From an archaeon (GTDB lineage: Archaea > Nanobdellota > Nanobdellia > SCGC-AAA011-G17 > GW2011-AR20), in assembly GCA_002687185.1 (NCBI GenBank), contig NYZO01000112.1:1-36432 (forward strand): a DNA stretch of 36,432 bases, written 5' to 3'. The number at the start of each line of letters is the position of its first letter. Position 1 is the stretch's first letter. A program made the translations under genes and the position numbers. The notes under the pieces were generated by a model. It saw nothing but the letters and a program-made list of their open reading frames with translations. It had not been told where the DNA came from and ran no database searches. Shown piece after piece: positions 7,851 to 16,745 of this stretch.

Positions 7851-9548
7851 GTGAGTGAACTAAATTATTCGGTGACATCAAACAATGATTTAGACATTTG
7901 TTGGTATAGCATAGACAGTGGAGAGACAAACACAACTATTAGTTGCACGAGTAATGTAACAGAATTAATATCGATACAAGGAAGTAATACATGGAGAATA
8001 TATGCAAACGATACGCTCGGGAACGAGAATATAAGTTCTGTAACCTTCTTTAAAGATACAATTATACCGCAAATTAGTTTTGGTGTTGGAACGCAGAATT
8101 CAGGACTGAGCCTATCACAATCTAATATATATGTCAACGTGACCGTTACAGAAATAAACGAAGAAACCGTAACGTTTGAACTATTCAATGATACTGATCT
8201 AATAAATTCAACCTCTTTTACTAATAATGAACGAACAATTAATTGGACTGGGCTTGTAGACGGAAGCTATACATATAACGTTACTGTGAATGATACCGCT
8301 GGGAATAGTAATACAACAAACGCGAGAACCCTAAGCCTTGATACAGTTACACCGCTTCTAACCTATAATGATCAAACGTCTACTAATAATACGCTTAGTA
8401 CAAACCCATGGCTTTATGTGAATTGGACAGTTACAGAAGCGAACTTAGATACTATTACAGTAGTAGTGGTCAATGATACAGATGTGGTTAACCATTCGAC
8501 GTTTACGAGTCTAACGACTGAGTATAATACTTCATTATCATCTGATGGGGATTATTATTATAATGTCTCTGTAAACGATACTGCAGGGAATGAGAATACG
8601 ACAACATTAAGGACGTATAGATTTGATAATAAAGTGCCGCTCGTTGCTTATAGCAACCAAACGCCTGCTAATAACACTGTTAGTAATGAACCATGGATTT
8701 ATTTTAATTGGACCATAATAGAAAATAATATAGATACTATTACAGTGGTAGTGATAAACGATACTGATGTGATAAATCATTCGAGTTTTAAGAATCTAAC
8801 ACTAACATACAATACATCACTTTTGCTTGATCAAACGTACTATTATAACGTTTCTGTCAATGATACTTTAGGTAATAGCAATACTACTGAGTTGAGGACG
8901 TTTGTTACAGAAACGCCAAGTGTTAGTAGTAACCCGTCTGACAGTAGCGGCAGTAGCGGAAGTGGAGGCGGAGGCGGGGGTAGTAGCGGTGCGAGAGCTG
9001 TAAACAATACCGTGTGTCAAGAGAGATGGCGTTGCTCAGGATGGTCTGTTTGTCAGGTAACACAACAAACACGTACGTGCATAGATATTAATGATTGCGG
9101 GACTATCGTAGACAAACCAAGCGAAATACAAAACTGTACTACATGCAGGGAATCATGGGATTGTGATGAGTGGGGGGCTTGCCAGAATAATGGACAAATC
9201 AGAATGTGTCGCGACCAAAACGAGTGTGGGACCATAAACTTAAAGCCAACAATTACGCAAACATGCGCGCTTGAGATCTGTAGCGATGGTGTACGTAATA
9301 ATGGGGAATTAGGAGTGGATTGCGGTGGGCCCTGTAGAGCATGCGAAGTTAGTGATTTTTTGACGGGTAGAGCAATAGAAGTTAAAGAAAACGGACAAGC
9401 TAATCCGGTTGTGCTGATGATTGTAATAGGGCTTGGGTTAGGGGGGATTACATTCTTTATGGTACATAAACGTAAGCGGTTAAAAAGATCGAAAAGATTG
9501 AACGAAATAAAACGGGCATATTCAAAGAAAAGGAAGAAAAAGAGATAA
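7851..9548 (+). pseudogene. Out-of-frame 3' part: Ig-like repeats, Cys-rich modules and C-terminal anchor
   Basis: The track starts at a GTG, but the frame is open from 7758 and the domain plainly begins before the GTG ('YNVTIGYSSAAIPP', 'IEYPGNQTYNI'). It has no signal peptide of its own, so it is best read as the displaced C-terminal half of the 5995 gene. Contents in order: an Ig-like domain with CWYSIDSGE, then Asn-X-Ser/Thr-rich bacterial-Ig-like repeats (two of them closely similar). A Ser/Gly linker follows, then two Cys-rich modules (CQERWRCSGWSVC, CRESWDCDEWGAC) and a 'CSDGVRNNGELGVDCGGPC' module. Next come FLTGRAI, one membrane helix (VVLMIVIGLGLGGITFFMV) and a basic tail. The many N-glycosylation sequons suggest a glycosylated surface stalk. 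If not made by frameshifting or a second start, it is silent. Confidence 0.72.
8349..8903 (+). repeat. Tandem repeat of an Ig-like domain
   Basis: Two adjacent units, starting at 8349 and 8634 (285 nt for the first), encode matching domains. By eye about 59 of the first 90 residues are identical. Shared blocks include 'DTITVVV', 'NDTDV' and 'YYYNVSVNDT'. This is recent internal duplication of a surface-stalk domain. A less similar copy lies just upstream. Confidence 0.8.
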
Positions 9549-9713
9549 AGGACCTTGATGAGTTTAGGGCGATATAATGTGTATGTAATGTTTTAAGTAT
9601 GTATAATGTGGTCGAAAGTGTTATATTAAATAAAAGGTGTTTAAGGTATATGTTTTTTATAGTTAGTTGGTCTGAAAATAGGTGCCTTCGGTCTTGTGGG
9701 GTTTATACAGCCA

Positions 9714-10319
9714 ATGGGAAAGATTGATCTGAAAAAGTATGTGGCTATCATAAGTATTATTGCAGTGGTAATGGGGACAATCTTATTTTTTCGTGATCCT
9801 AGCATTACAGGGAATGTTCCTGTGGACATGGAAGTACAAACAATAAATTTGAGACTGGACCAGAGTCAAGCTTATTTACTGACAACGAAACAGACGGAGC
9901 CGTTTATTCTTAATTCGTTTAGAGTTACAGGACGGGTTGTTGGACAAGGGATGGCTAGTATCTATATCCGAAACAGTAAAGGACAAAGAGTGCTTGTGTA
10001 TACAAATGTAGATGAAATCAAGCCTGATGCGAGCTTGGCTAAATTTACAGGGCTTGCTGTTGATTCAGGGCAAAGAGGTACGGGGAAGTCTGAGTACGGT
10101 ATCGTGCTTGAGTCGATCGGGGCAGTGGATTTCTATTCTGAAAGTGACGGGCGTGAACAGACGTTTGTAGCAGGCGAATTTCAAGACGCTTGTAAAGATT
10201 CGTGTAACATACAATTATATTTAGATTTTGAAACCGGTTATGAAATGGTTTTTAATGTGGAAGAAGGGACAAGGTTAGAAGTGGATTCAGTCTCGTATGT
10301 TGCAGATACAATAACATAA
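9714..10319 (+). CDS. Small membrane-anchored protein of unknown function
   Basis: The track starts at a GTG (9696); the ATG at 9714 is preferred because it places MGKIDLKKY directly before the N-terminal hydrophobic segment (VAIISIIAVVMGTILFF). That segment could be a signal anchor or an uncleaved signal. It is followed at once by DPSITGNVPVD, one of several TGN/TGR-type motifs in exported proteins of this window. The rest, about 165 residues, is predicted beta-rich ('FRVTGRVVGQGMASIYIRN', 'IQLYLDFETGYEMVFNVEEG') with two Cys (DACKDSC) that could pair outside the cell. No enzyme motif is visible. It stands alone between the split surface gene and the pta operon. Confidence 0.65.
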   Translation: MGKIDLKKYVAIISIIAVVMGTILFFRDPSITGNVPVDMEVQTINLRLDQSQAYLLTTKQTEPFILNSFRVTGRVVGQGMASIYIRNSKGQRVLVYTNVDEIKPDASLAKFTGLAVDSGQRGTGKSEYGIVLESIGAVDFYSESDGREQTFVAGEFQDACKDSCNIQLYLDFETGYEMVFNVEEGTRLEVDSVSYVADTIT

Positions 10320-10333
10320 TCTTTTGCCCAAAA

Positions 10334-10343
10334 CTATTTAAGG
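10334..10343 (+). promoter_or_regulatory. TATA-like promoter of the pta operon
   Basis: CTATTTAAGG lies 23-32 nt before the ATG at 10366, the spacing of a leaderless archaeal transcript. It supports the ATG rather than the TTG one codon earlier used by the ORF track. Confidence 0.55.
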
Positions 10344-10365
10344 GAAGACAGTTTTTCTGTGATTG

Positions 10366-11172
10366 ATGGATCTTATAGCGCAAATTAAAAAGAAAGCAGT
10401 CAAAGCACCAGCACGCATAATATTCTGTGAAAATAATGATAATAGGATTGCTAGCGCAGTCAATAAAATCAAAAAAGAGAAAACAGCAACGCCGATACTT
10501 CTTGACGGGAAGACACTTGAAGATAATTTTAAGACGGCTGTAAATATGCTTGAAAATGATGAGGCTGATGCAATCATAAGTGGAGCAAGCCATCCTACGG
10601 CAATGACTATTAAATTAGCTATTAGTCATGGGACACAAGACGGAGTGCAACGAATATCGGGCGGGATGCTGATGCTGAAACAACAGTCGCTTTATTATTT
10701 TGCAGATTGTGCGGTCATGATCGATCCTGATGCTAAACAATTAGCTGAAGTTGCGACACTCTCAAGTCAGATGTTTCAAAAAATTACAGGGCTTAGACCG
10801 CGAGTTGCAATGCTTTCTTATTCAACGCTTGGAAGTGCGCAAGGGGATAGTGCTCAAAAAGTTAGGCAAGCAATACAATCATTAAAGAAAACTAATTTTG
10901 AAGTATTAGGAGAAGTGCAAGTAGACGCAGCCATTGATCCGGCTGTATTGCACAAAAAAGCAAAAGTTACTAGCACGCCAGCTAATGTGTTTGTGTTTCC
11001 AGATCTAGACGCAGGTAATATCGGATATAAACTTGTGCAACGATTAGGAGAATATAGAGCGATTGGGCCAATATTACATGGTACCAAAAAACCGATTAAT
11101 GATTTGAGCAGAGGATGTACAGTGTCTGATATTGTTGATCTGTCTGCTGTTACTTCGATTCAAGCAAAATGA
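10366..11172 (+). CDS. pta: Phosphate acetyltransferase
   Basis: Interconverts acetyl-CoA and acetyl phosphate in the cytoplasm, paired with the acetate kinase that follows. Hallmarks of the PTA family are clear: 'MLSYSTLGSA', 'FVFPDLDAGNIGYKLVQR' and 'GPILHGTKKPINDLSRG' near the C-terminus, plus 'ADAIISGASHPT' earlier. These match acetyl- rather than butyryl-transferases. At 268 aa it is shorter than the usual 320-330, with a reduced N-terminal lobe. It overlaps ackA by 4 nt (ATGA), so translation is coupled. Acetate formation through Pta-AckA is uncommon in archaea, where ADP-forming acetyl-CoA synthetase is usual (Methanosarcina is the known exception), so acquisition by transfer is plausible. 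Confidence 0.9.
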   Translation: MDLIAQIKKKAVKAPARIIFCENNDNRIASAVNKIKKEKTATPILLDGKTLEDNFKTAVNMLENDEADAIISGASHPTAMTIKLAISHGTQDGVQRISGGMLMLKQQSLYYFADCAVMIDPDAKQLAEVATLSSQMFQKITGLRPRVAMLSYSTLGSAQGDSAQKVRQAIQSLKKTNFEVLGEVQVDAAIDPAVLHKKAKVTSTPANVFVFPDLDAGNIGYKLVQRLGEYRAIGPILHGTKKPINDLSRGCTVSDIVDLSAVTSIQAK

Positions 11173-12281
11173 AGATAGTAACCATTAATGTGGGGAGCTC
11201 AACCATAAAATATGCACGCTATGAAACAGAAAGATTTGTGTATTCAGGCCGTATTGATAGGATTGGGACGCCTCAAGCGTATGTGTTAGAAGATAAGAGG
11301 ATAGAACATATTAAAGCACGTACATTTGTGCAAGCATTAGATTGGCTGAAACAAAGAATTAAAACGCCTGATGCTGTGAGCTATAGAGTTGTGTACGCGC
11401 ATGGGTTTGATAAACCGTGTATTGTTACTAAAAAACTATTGGACAAAATTAAAGAAGGAACTTTGGTTGCGCCACTACATAATCCGTGGATACTCAAAAC
11501 AATATTGAATTTCAAACGACAATTTAAGGTGGCTAAACATATTGCAGTCTTTGATACTTATGTTCATAATACAATCTCAGATCGGAACAAAATGTATGCT
11601 ATACCTAAAAAATATACCGGGCAAATTCAAAAAAATGGGTTTCATGGGCTTGTGGTTGAATCAGTTATTTCTAAACTAAAACAAAATGGACGGCATAATA
11701 AAAAAATACTTGTGATACATCTTGGAAATGGATGCAGTGTTACAGCAGTTAAGAATAATCGAGTGGTTAATACTTCTATGGGATATACACCGCTTGATGG
11801 AATTATGATGAGCACACGGTGCGGTGCAATAGATCCTGGGGCGATACTTGGGCTCGTTAAAAAAGTAGGTGTTAGTAAAACTGAAAAGATACTTTGGACT
11901 GAGTCTGGGCTGAAGGCGCTAGGTGGTGCGTCAGATTTGCGTGATCTTAGGGGGAGGAAACAGTCGAGAGGTGTGTTAGACGCGTTCTTAGATAGTATTG
12001 TGCGAATAATTGGGATGTATTATTTTGAGCTTGGAGGAGCTGATGTGATTGTCTTCTCAGGAGGGATTGCTGAGAACGAAACTTGGTTCTTGAAACGAAT
12101 TTTTAAACGGTTAAATTTCTTAGATTTAAGATTTAATAAACAGAAACGTGGGCTAATAACGATCCCTAAGTCAGAAATTGAAGTCTATGTTTTGAACGCG
12201 GATGAACAGGAAATGTTAAAAAGACACGCCTGCACGCTTTTAAGAAAGATACTAAGAAATAATCGAAAGAAAAATGCTTGA
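11169..12281 (+). CDS. ackA: Acetate kinase (divergent, short)
   Basis: Transfers phosphate between acetyl phosphate and ADP, giving ATP and acetate. Recognised by 'INVGSSTIKY' at the N-terminus, 'APLHNPW', 'FDTYVHNTI', 'NGFHG', 'HLGNGCSVTAV', 'NTSMGYTPLDG', 'STRCGAIDPG' and 'FSGGIAENE'. It is divergent: 370 aa against about 400, FHG is not followed by the usual TSH, and the usual TRSGDIDP reads TRCGAIDP. The catalytic-region Asp (FDT), the TR Arg and the C-terminal Glu are kept, so activity is likely. Coupled to pta (4-nt overlap) and to the DHH gene (8-nt overlap). The overlaps and the matching pta make acetate kinase far more likely than butyrate kinase. Confidence 0.87.
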   Translation: MKIVTINVGSSTIKYARYETERFVYSGRIDRIGTPQAYVLEDKRIEHIKARTFVQALDWLKQRIKTPDAVSYRVVYAHGFDKPCIVTKKLLDKIKEGTLVAPLHNPWILKTILNFKRQFKVAKHIAVFDTYVHNTISDRNKMYAIPKKYTGQIQKNGFHGLVVESVISKLKQNGRHNKKILVIHLGNGCSVTAVKNNRVVNTSMGYTPLDGIMMSTRCGAIDPGAILGLVKKVGVSKTEKILWTESGLKALGGASDLRDLRGRKQSRGVLDAFLDSIVRIIGMYYFELGGADVIVFSGGIAENETWFLKRIFKRLNFLDLRFNKQKRGLITIPKSEIEVYVLNADEQEMLKRHACTLLRKILRNNRKKNA

Positions 12282-13296
12282 TAAAGCTTCACTTACTAAA
12301 TTACGAGAACTTGTGACAACAGCACAAAATCCATACGCATTCTATGACGATGATCCAGACGGGTTTGTGTCGTATCTACTTATTAAGAAAGCGCATGAAC
12401 CGTTTGATGGGACAATAATAAAAGGTAGTCCAATGCTTGAGCCGATATATGCTACCAAAGTTAATAAAAATATTATTGATCGTGTTTTTATATTAGATAA
12501 ACCGCTTGTAGATACATCGTTTGTGCGTGACGTTAAATTACCTATTGTTTGGGTGGATCATCATGAGCCGCAAAATATTGGAGGTGTTACGTATTTTAAT
12601 CCGAGAGTTCAAGCGCCAAAAGACCGGAGCCCTACATCGTACATAATATATAAAGCAGTCGGTGGGCCGCTTTGGCTTGCGATGGTCGGAGTAGTAGGGG
12701 ATTGGTACTTGTGTCCGGAACTGAAATTACTCCAGAAAAAAAAACCTAAACTCTTGTCAACTATTAAAAGTCCGCCGCATGTATTGTTTGAAACGCAATT
12801 TGGGACTGTCATAAAAACGTTCGCTTTTTTATTAAAACAACCTGTCAGAACTATTAATAAATTTGTGCCAGAACTATTGACAATAAAAGAGCCTGAAGAA
12901 ATACTTGAGCAAAAAACGCCTGCAGGAAAAATGCTTATGAAAAATTATTTGAACATAAATAAGGAGTATGAGCCATTATTACAAGAAGCGTTGACAAAAG
13001 AGACAAAAAATAGTTTGGTTTATACATATACTGCATTGAAGAGAAGCTTTACAGGGGAGCTAAGTAACGAATTATTACACAGAGCCAAAGCTGAATTAAT
13101 AGTTGTTGCACGACTAAAAGATGGCGAGTATAAAATGAGTCTTAGAACTCGAAAAGTTAACCTGCAACCTATTATTAAAAAAGCATTGGTTGGAATCCAA
13201 GGTCATGGTGGAGGACATGAACAAGCATGCGGTGCGTGTGTGCCTGAACATGCGTTTGAAGGATTCATAGAAAAAATAAAAAGAGAAATGGTATGA
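12274..13296 (+). CDS. DHH-family phosphoesterase (RecJ-like)
   Basis: Carries the DHH superfamily motifs: DDDPDG near residue 25-30 (where HxDxDG is more usual), VDHHEP in the middle, and the DHHA1 glycine motif GHGGGHEQACGA near the C-terminus. Such proteins are Mn-dependent phosphoesterases acting on single-stranded nucleic acid ends, nanoRNAs or cyclic dinucleotides; sequence alone does not tell which. There is no signal peptide, so it is cytoplasmic. It overlaps ackA by 8 nt and the transglutaminase gene by 4 nt. The operon position does not explain its substrate. Confidence 0.85.
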   Translation: MLDKASLTKLRELVTTAQNPYAFYDDDPDGFVSYLLIKKAHEPFDGTIIKGSPMLEPIYATKVNKNIIDRVFILDKPLVDTSFVRDVKLPIVWVDHHEPQNIGGVTYFNPRVQAPKDRSPTSYIIYKAVGGPLWLAMVGVVGDWYLCPELKLLQKKKPKLLSTIKSPPHVLFETQFGTVIKTFAFLLKQPVRTINKFVPELLTIKEPEEILEQKTPAGKMLMKNYLNINKEYEPLLQEALTKETKNSLVYTYTALKRSFTGELSNELLHRAKAELIVVARLKDGEYKMSLRTRKVNLQPIIKKALVGIQGHGGGHEQACGACVPEHAFEGFIEKIKREMV

Positions 13297-15233
13297 AACG
13301 ATTATTTTCGATTTTAATTAGTTTATTTATTCTTGCTAGTCTAGTCATTGCGGCTGAAGAAGATCTGTCAGGAAGCTCGGAGCTGCATACGCAAATAAAG
13401 CTTGATTCAATGGTCGACGTCAAGTCCGTTGGAAATGAATTTTTTTTAGAGAGCATGGATGTGGACCTAACCTTCTATCCACGGGATACGCCGTTTCAAT
13501 CTATTCAAACAGTAGATTATACAACAAAACCTAATACACGCACAGAACCAAAAGGACAACCTTTGTATCAATGGGGACAACTAAGCGCTGGGCCGGTTGA
13601 GTATGGTTACGTAGCTGATGTAGTGTCATACCCGTATGTAGTAAAAGTTACTGAAGAACCACCGTTCCCGCTACCATCAATAGAAGTTGATGATCTGTAT
13701 CTATCAGCTACTGAAACAATAAAATCAGACAGTCCGCAAATTACTGCGCGAGCAACAGAAATAGTTGCAGGCGAGACAGACACATTCCGCGCAGCACATA
13801 AAATTGGGGTTTGGGTTAATGATAATATTGAATATAGTCTTGAAACATTAACAGAAAAAGCAACACAAGACGCTGACTGGGTGTTTGAGAATAGACGAGG
13901 TGTGTGTGACGAATTAACTACACTTTTTGTGTCGATGGTGCGCTCGGTTGGGATACCGGCAAAATTCGTATCAGGGATGGTCTATAGTAACACAATAGAC
14001 GGGTTTGCGCCGCATGCATGGGCTGAGATCTATTTGCCCGGAACTGGTTGGGTGCCGTTTGATCCTACATTCGGACAACTTGGGTTTGTTGATGCAGCAC
14101 ATATTAAAATGGATGAGCCGCTCGATTACCGGGACGCGTCAGTAGAATTTACATGGAAGAGTAGAGACGCAAACATTGAACCAGAAGAGTTATCGTTTGA
14201 TGTTGAAACAGTATCGTCAATACAACAATTACAATCCTCTGTAACACTAGGAGTAAAAGCTTTGGTGGATGATGTTGGTGCGTCAAGTTATGTGCCGATA
14301 GAAGTGAAAATAAATAATCCTAATACACATTACGCTGCAACGTCACTAACACTTACAAAGGTTCCTACAAAAATCGAACCGATAATAGTGCAAGTTCTAG
14401 TGGAACCACAAAGTACGCAAAGAGTATACTTTGTTATACAAACACCAGATGAATTGCTTGATGGGTATAGCTATACATCAGAAATTGGGGTTAAAGATTT
14501 CTTCGGAAGCGTTGGTGAAACAGAAATACACTATGCACTTGATGGGGAATATGTTTCAAAAGAAGAAGCTGAAAATATATACAAAGGGCTCGAAGATGAA
14601 ACCAAACAGCAAGTTGCATATTTCTATTTTTGTGATACAGAAAAAGAGTCGTTTTATACTTATGAAGAAGTAGTAGCCATTACGTGTTCTGTGAAAAGCT
14701 TGAGTAACGTTATATTAACAGACGTGAAACTTTGTTTTGATGATGAATGCGAGACGTTTGATCTTGGAATAGCACAAGAGAAGAAATTTGAATTTGTAAA
14801 ACCAGTCGTTGAAAAAGATTATGATGTAACGTTAGAAGTTGATAGGAAACGAAGTAAAAAAACTGTGATGATTAAGCCTAAAGAAGTACCTACGCTAGAA
14901 GCTGAATTCTTAAACACGTTTGAAACAATTGGATACGATGAAACGAAAACACTGTCTATACAGCTTGAAATGTCAGAGCCACTAACAAAAATTAATGTTG
15001 AAGGGACTGGGTTGAAAGCTTCCGGAAAAGATAAAAAATCACTCGAAGATGGAGTGTTGAAAGTGCAAATAGAAGGTAAGAAAATATATCCTGGTGATGA
15101 AGTCGATCTTGTACTTACGTATAAAGATAAAAATGGTCGTGAATATGAAAAAAAAGAATCGTTGACAGTTAAAGTGATAAATGTGCCGTTTTTAGTGAAA
15201 GTTAAACAAGTACTGTTTGGCTGGTTGTCTTGA
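13293..15233 (+). CDS. Exported transglutaminase-like protein
   Basis: A signal peptide (MKRLFSILISLFILASLVIA) precedes a beta-rich N-domain and a transglutaminase core with the full triad. Cys205 lies in RRGVCDELT, His241 in APHAWAEIY and Asp257 in PFDPTFG. The later part has Ig-like modules, four Cys in one block (YFYFCDTEK ... CSVKS ... LCFDDECE), and a short hydrophobic C-terminus (VPFLVKVKQVLFGWLS) that may touch the membrane. Archaeal proteins of this kind are thought to act as extracellular peptidases or cross-linking enzymes. The ATG overlaps the DHH stop by 4 nt, so a secreted enzyme is translationally coupled to cytoplasmic metabolic genes. Family is certain; substrate unknown. Confidence 0.87.
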   Translation: MKRLFSILISLFILASLVIAAEEDLSGSSELHTQIKLDSMVDVKSVGNEFFLESMDVDLTFYPRDTPFQSIQTVDYTTKPNTRTEPKGQPLYQWGQLSAGPVEYGYVADVVSYPYVVKVTEEPPFPLPSIEVDDLYLSATETIKSDSPQITARATEIVAGETDTFRAAHKIGVWVNDNIEYSLETLTEKATQDADWVFENRRGVCDELTTLFVSMVRSVGIPAKFVSGMVYSNTIDGFAPHAWAEIYLPGTGWVPFDPTFGQLGFVDAAHIKMDEPLDYRDASVEFTWKSRDANIEPEELSFDVETVSSIQQLQSSVTLGVKALVDDVGASSYVPIEVKINNPNTHYAATSLTLTKVPTKIEPIIVQVLVEPQSTQRVYFVIQTPDELLDGYSYTSEIGVKDFFGSVGETEIHYALDGEYVSKEEAENIYKGLEDETKQQVAYFYFCDTEKESFYTYEEVVAITCSVKSLSNVILTDVKLCFDDECETFDLGIAQEKKFEFVKPVVEKDYDVTLEVDRKRSKKTVMIKPKEVPTLEAEFLNTFETIGYDETKTLSIQLEMSEPLTKINVEGTGLKASGKDKKSLEDGVLKVQIEGKKIYPGDEVDLVLTYKDKNGREYEKKESLTVKVINVPFLVKVKQVLFGWLS

Positions 15234-15263
15234 GATGAAAAAAACGTAACCTAGAATAAAAAA

Positions 15264-15277
15264 CATTAAAAACTATT
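15264..15277 (+). promoter_or_regulatory. TATA-like promoter of proS
   Basis: CATTAAAAACTATT is centred about 26-28 nt before the proS ATG (15297). A nearly identical 13-mer, CATAAAAACTATT, occurs at 17996-18008 exactly where the displaced proS tail begins. Confidence 0.45.
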
Positions 15278-15296
15278 GATTATTCTTCCCTTTTAG

Positions 15297-16745
15297 ATGG
15301 CAAATAAAACAACTTTTGGGATTAGTAAAGAAAAAAACTTTTCAGAATGGTTTACGCAAATTATTCAAAAAGCAGAATTAGCTGATTTAAGGTACAATAT
15401 AAAGGGCTTTCTTGTTTTTCAGCCTTGGTCTGTCTATTCTATGGAAAAGATGTATGCGATTTTAGAGAAAATATTACAAGGAAAAGGTCATAAGCCATAT
15501 TGGTTTCCAACGTTAATTCCAGAGGCTAATTTGAAAAAAGAGTCCTCACATATAAAGGGTTTTAGTCCTGAAGTTTTTTGGGTGACCCATGGGGGGGATA
15601 GTGAATTCAAAGACAAATATGCGTTAAGGCCTACTTCTGAAACAGCGTTTTATCAAATGTTTAGCTTGTGGGTGCAGTCTTATAATGACCTTCCGTTTAA
15701 AGTGTATCAGAGGGCAAATATTTTCAGATATGATACTAAAGCAACACGACCTTTTTTGAGATCGAGAGAATTTCATTGGATAGAAACCCACTGTGTTCAT
15801 GAAACTGAAGACGATGCGATGAAACAAGTTCATGAGGATATGGAGACCACAGAAGAAATACTTCACGAGAATTTTTGTTTACCTTTTATGTTTTTTGAAA
15901 GACCTGCTTGGGATAAGTTTCCTGGGGCAGAAAGGACTTTTGCTGCTGATGTTTTAAATCCAGACGGAAAATTAGTGCAACAACCCTCAACTCATTTGAT
16001 CTCTCAAGAATTCTCAAAAGCTTTTGATGTGAAATTTATGGATAGAGATAAAAAAGAAAAATATGCTTATATGACTTGTTATGGTCCAGCGATCTCAAGA
16101 ATATTTGCAAGTGTTATAATCTTTCATGGTGATGATAAAGGATTGAATTTTCCTTGGAAAATAGCTCCGTTACAAGTTATAATTGTTCCTATTAGGGAAA
16201 CTAATGAAATCGAAAAAGAGATACAAAAACTTGAAAAAAAATTAATTTTAAGTAATATATCGGTGGATGTTGATAGGTCAGATAGATCGTTGGGGGAAAA
16301 ACTTTATTTTTGGGAGATGAAGGGCGTGCCTTTGAGAATTGAATTAGGAGAAAGGGAATTACAAAAGAGACGATTAACAGTATTTAGAAGGGACATAGGT
16401 AAAAAGGAGTTTGTGGCGATTAAAGATTTATTGAAATATATAGAAAAAACTTCTAAAAAAATTGATGAAAACTTAAGGAGAAAAGCGGATAACCTTTTTA
16501 AAAATAAAATTGTGAATGTGAAGTCGAAAGACGGATTACAAAAAGCTATTGATCAAGGAAAGATAGCAAGATGCGGCTTTTGCTCTGTTGATAAAAATGG
16601 AAATGACTGTGCGGAAATTATTGAAAAAGAAGTACAAGCAGAGGTTAGAGGTACGAGATTAGACGAAAAGAAGAATGATTTTTCAAAGTGTATCATCTGT
16701 GAAAAAGAATCTCATCACGTTGTTTATGTAGCACGAAGTTATTAA
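15297..16745 (+). CDS. proS: Prolyl-tRNA synthetase, archaeal type
   Basis: Charges tRNA-Pro in the cytoplasm. Complete at 482 aa with class II motif 1 (GHKPYWFPTLIPE), motif 2 (YQRANIFRYDTK ... RSREFHWIETH) and motif 3 (CYGPAISRIFASVI). The anticodon-binding domain and C-terminal zinc-like domain end in the family-typical Tyr (VVYVARSY). No editing (INS) domain is present, as usual for the archaeal type. The C-terminal subdomain is of the variant type in which the usual Cys-Ile-Pro-Phe is replaced by RGTRLD. The orphan tail at 18004-18234 is of the canonical type, so this gene is not the parent of that tail. Its last 53 nt overlap the antisense endonuclease gene. The complete motif set argues that it is the working synthetase. 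Confidence 0.93.
   Translation: MANKTTFGISKEKNFSEWFTQIIQKAELADLRYNIKGFLVFQPWSVYSMEKMYAILEKILQGKGHKPYWFPTLIPEANLKKESSHIKGFSPEVFWVTHGGDSEFKDKYALRPTSETAFYQMFSLWVQSYNDLPFKVYQRANIFRYDTKATRPFLRSREFHWIETHCVHETEDDAMKQVHEDMETTEEILHENFCLPFMFFERPAWDKFPGAERTFAADVLNPDGKLVQQPSTHLISQEFSKAFDVKFMDRDKKEKYAYMTCYGPAISRIFASVIIFHGDDKGLNFPWKIAPLQVIIVPIRETNEIEKEIQKLEKKLILSNISVDVDRSDRSLGEKLYFWEMKGVPLRIELGERELQKRRLTVFRRDIGKKEFVAIKDLLKYIEKTSKKIDENLRRKADNLFKNKIVNVKSKDGLQKAIDQGKIARCGFCSVDKNGNDCAEIIEKEVQAEVRGTRLDEKKNDFSKCIICEKESHHVVYVARSY

Noticed and set aside
9549-9713. Small RNA or tRNA gene in the gap before the 9714 gene
   Set aside because: Only AT-rich sequence with short GTATGTAATG-like repeats; no cloverleaf, C/D or H/ACA features recognised.
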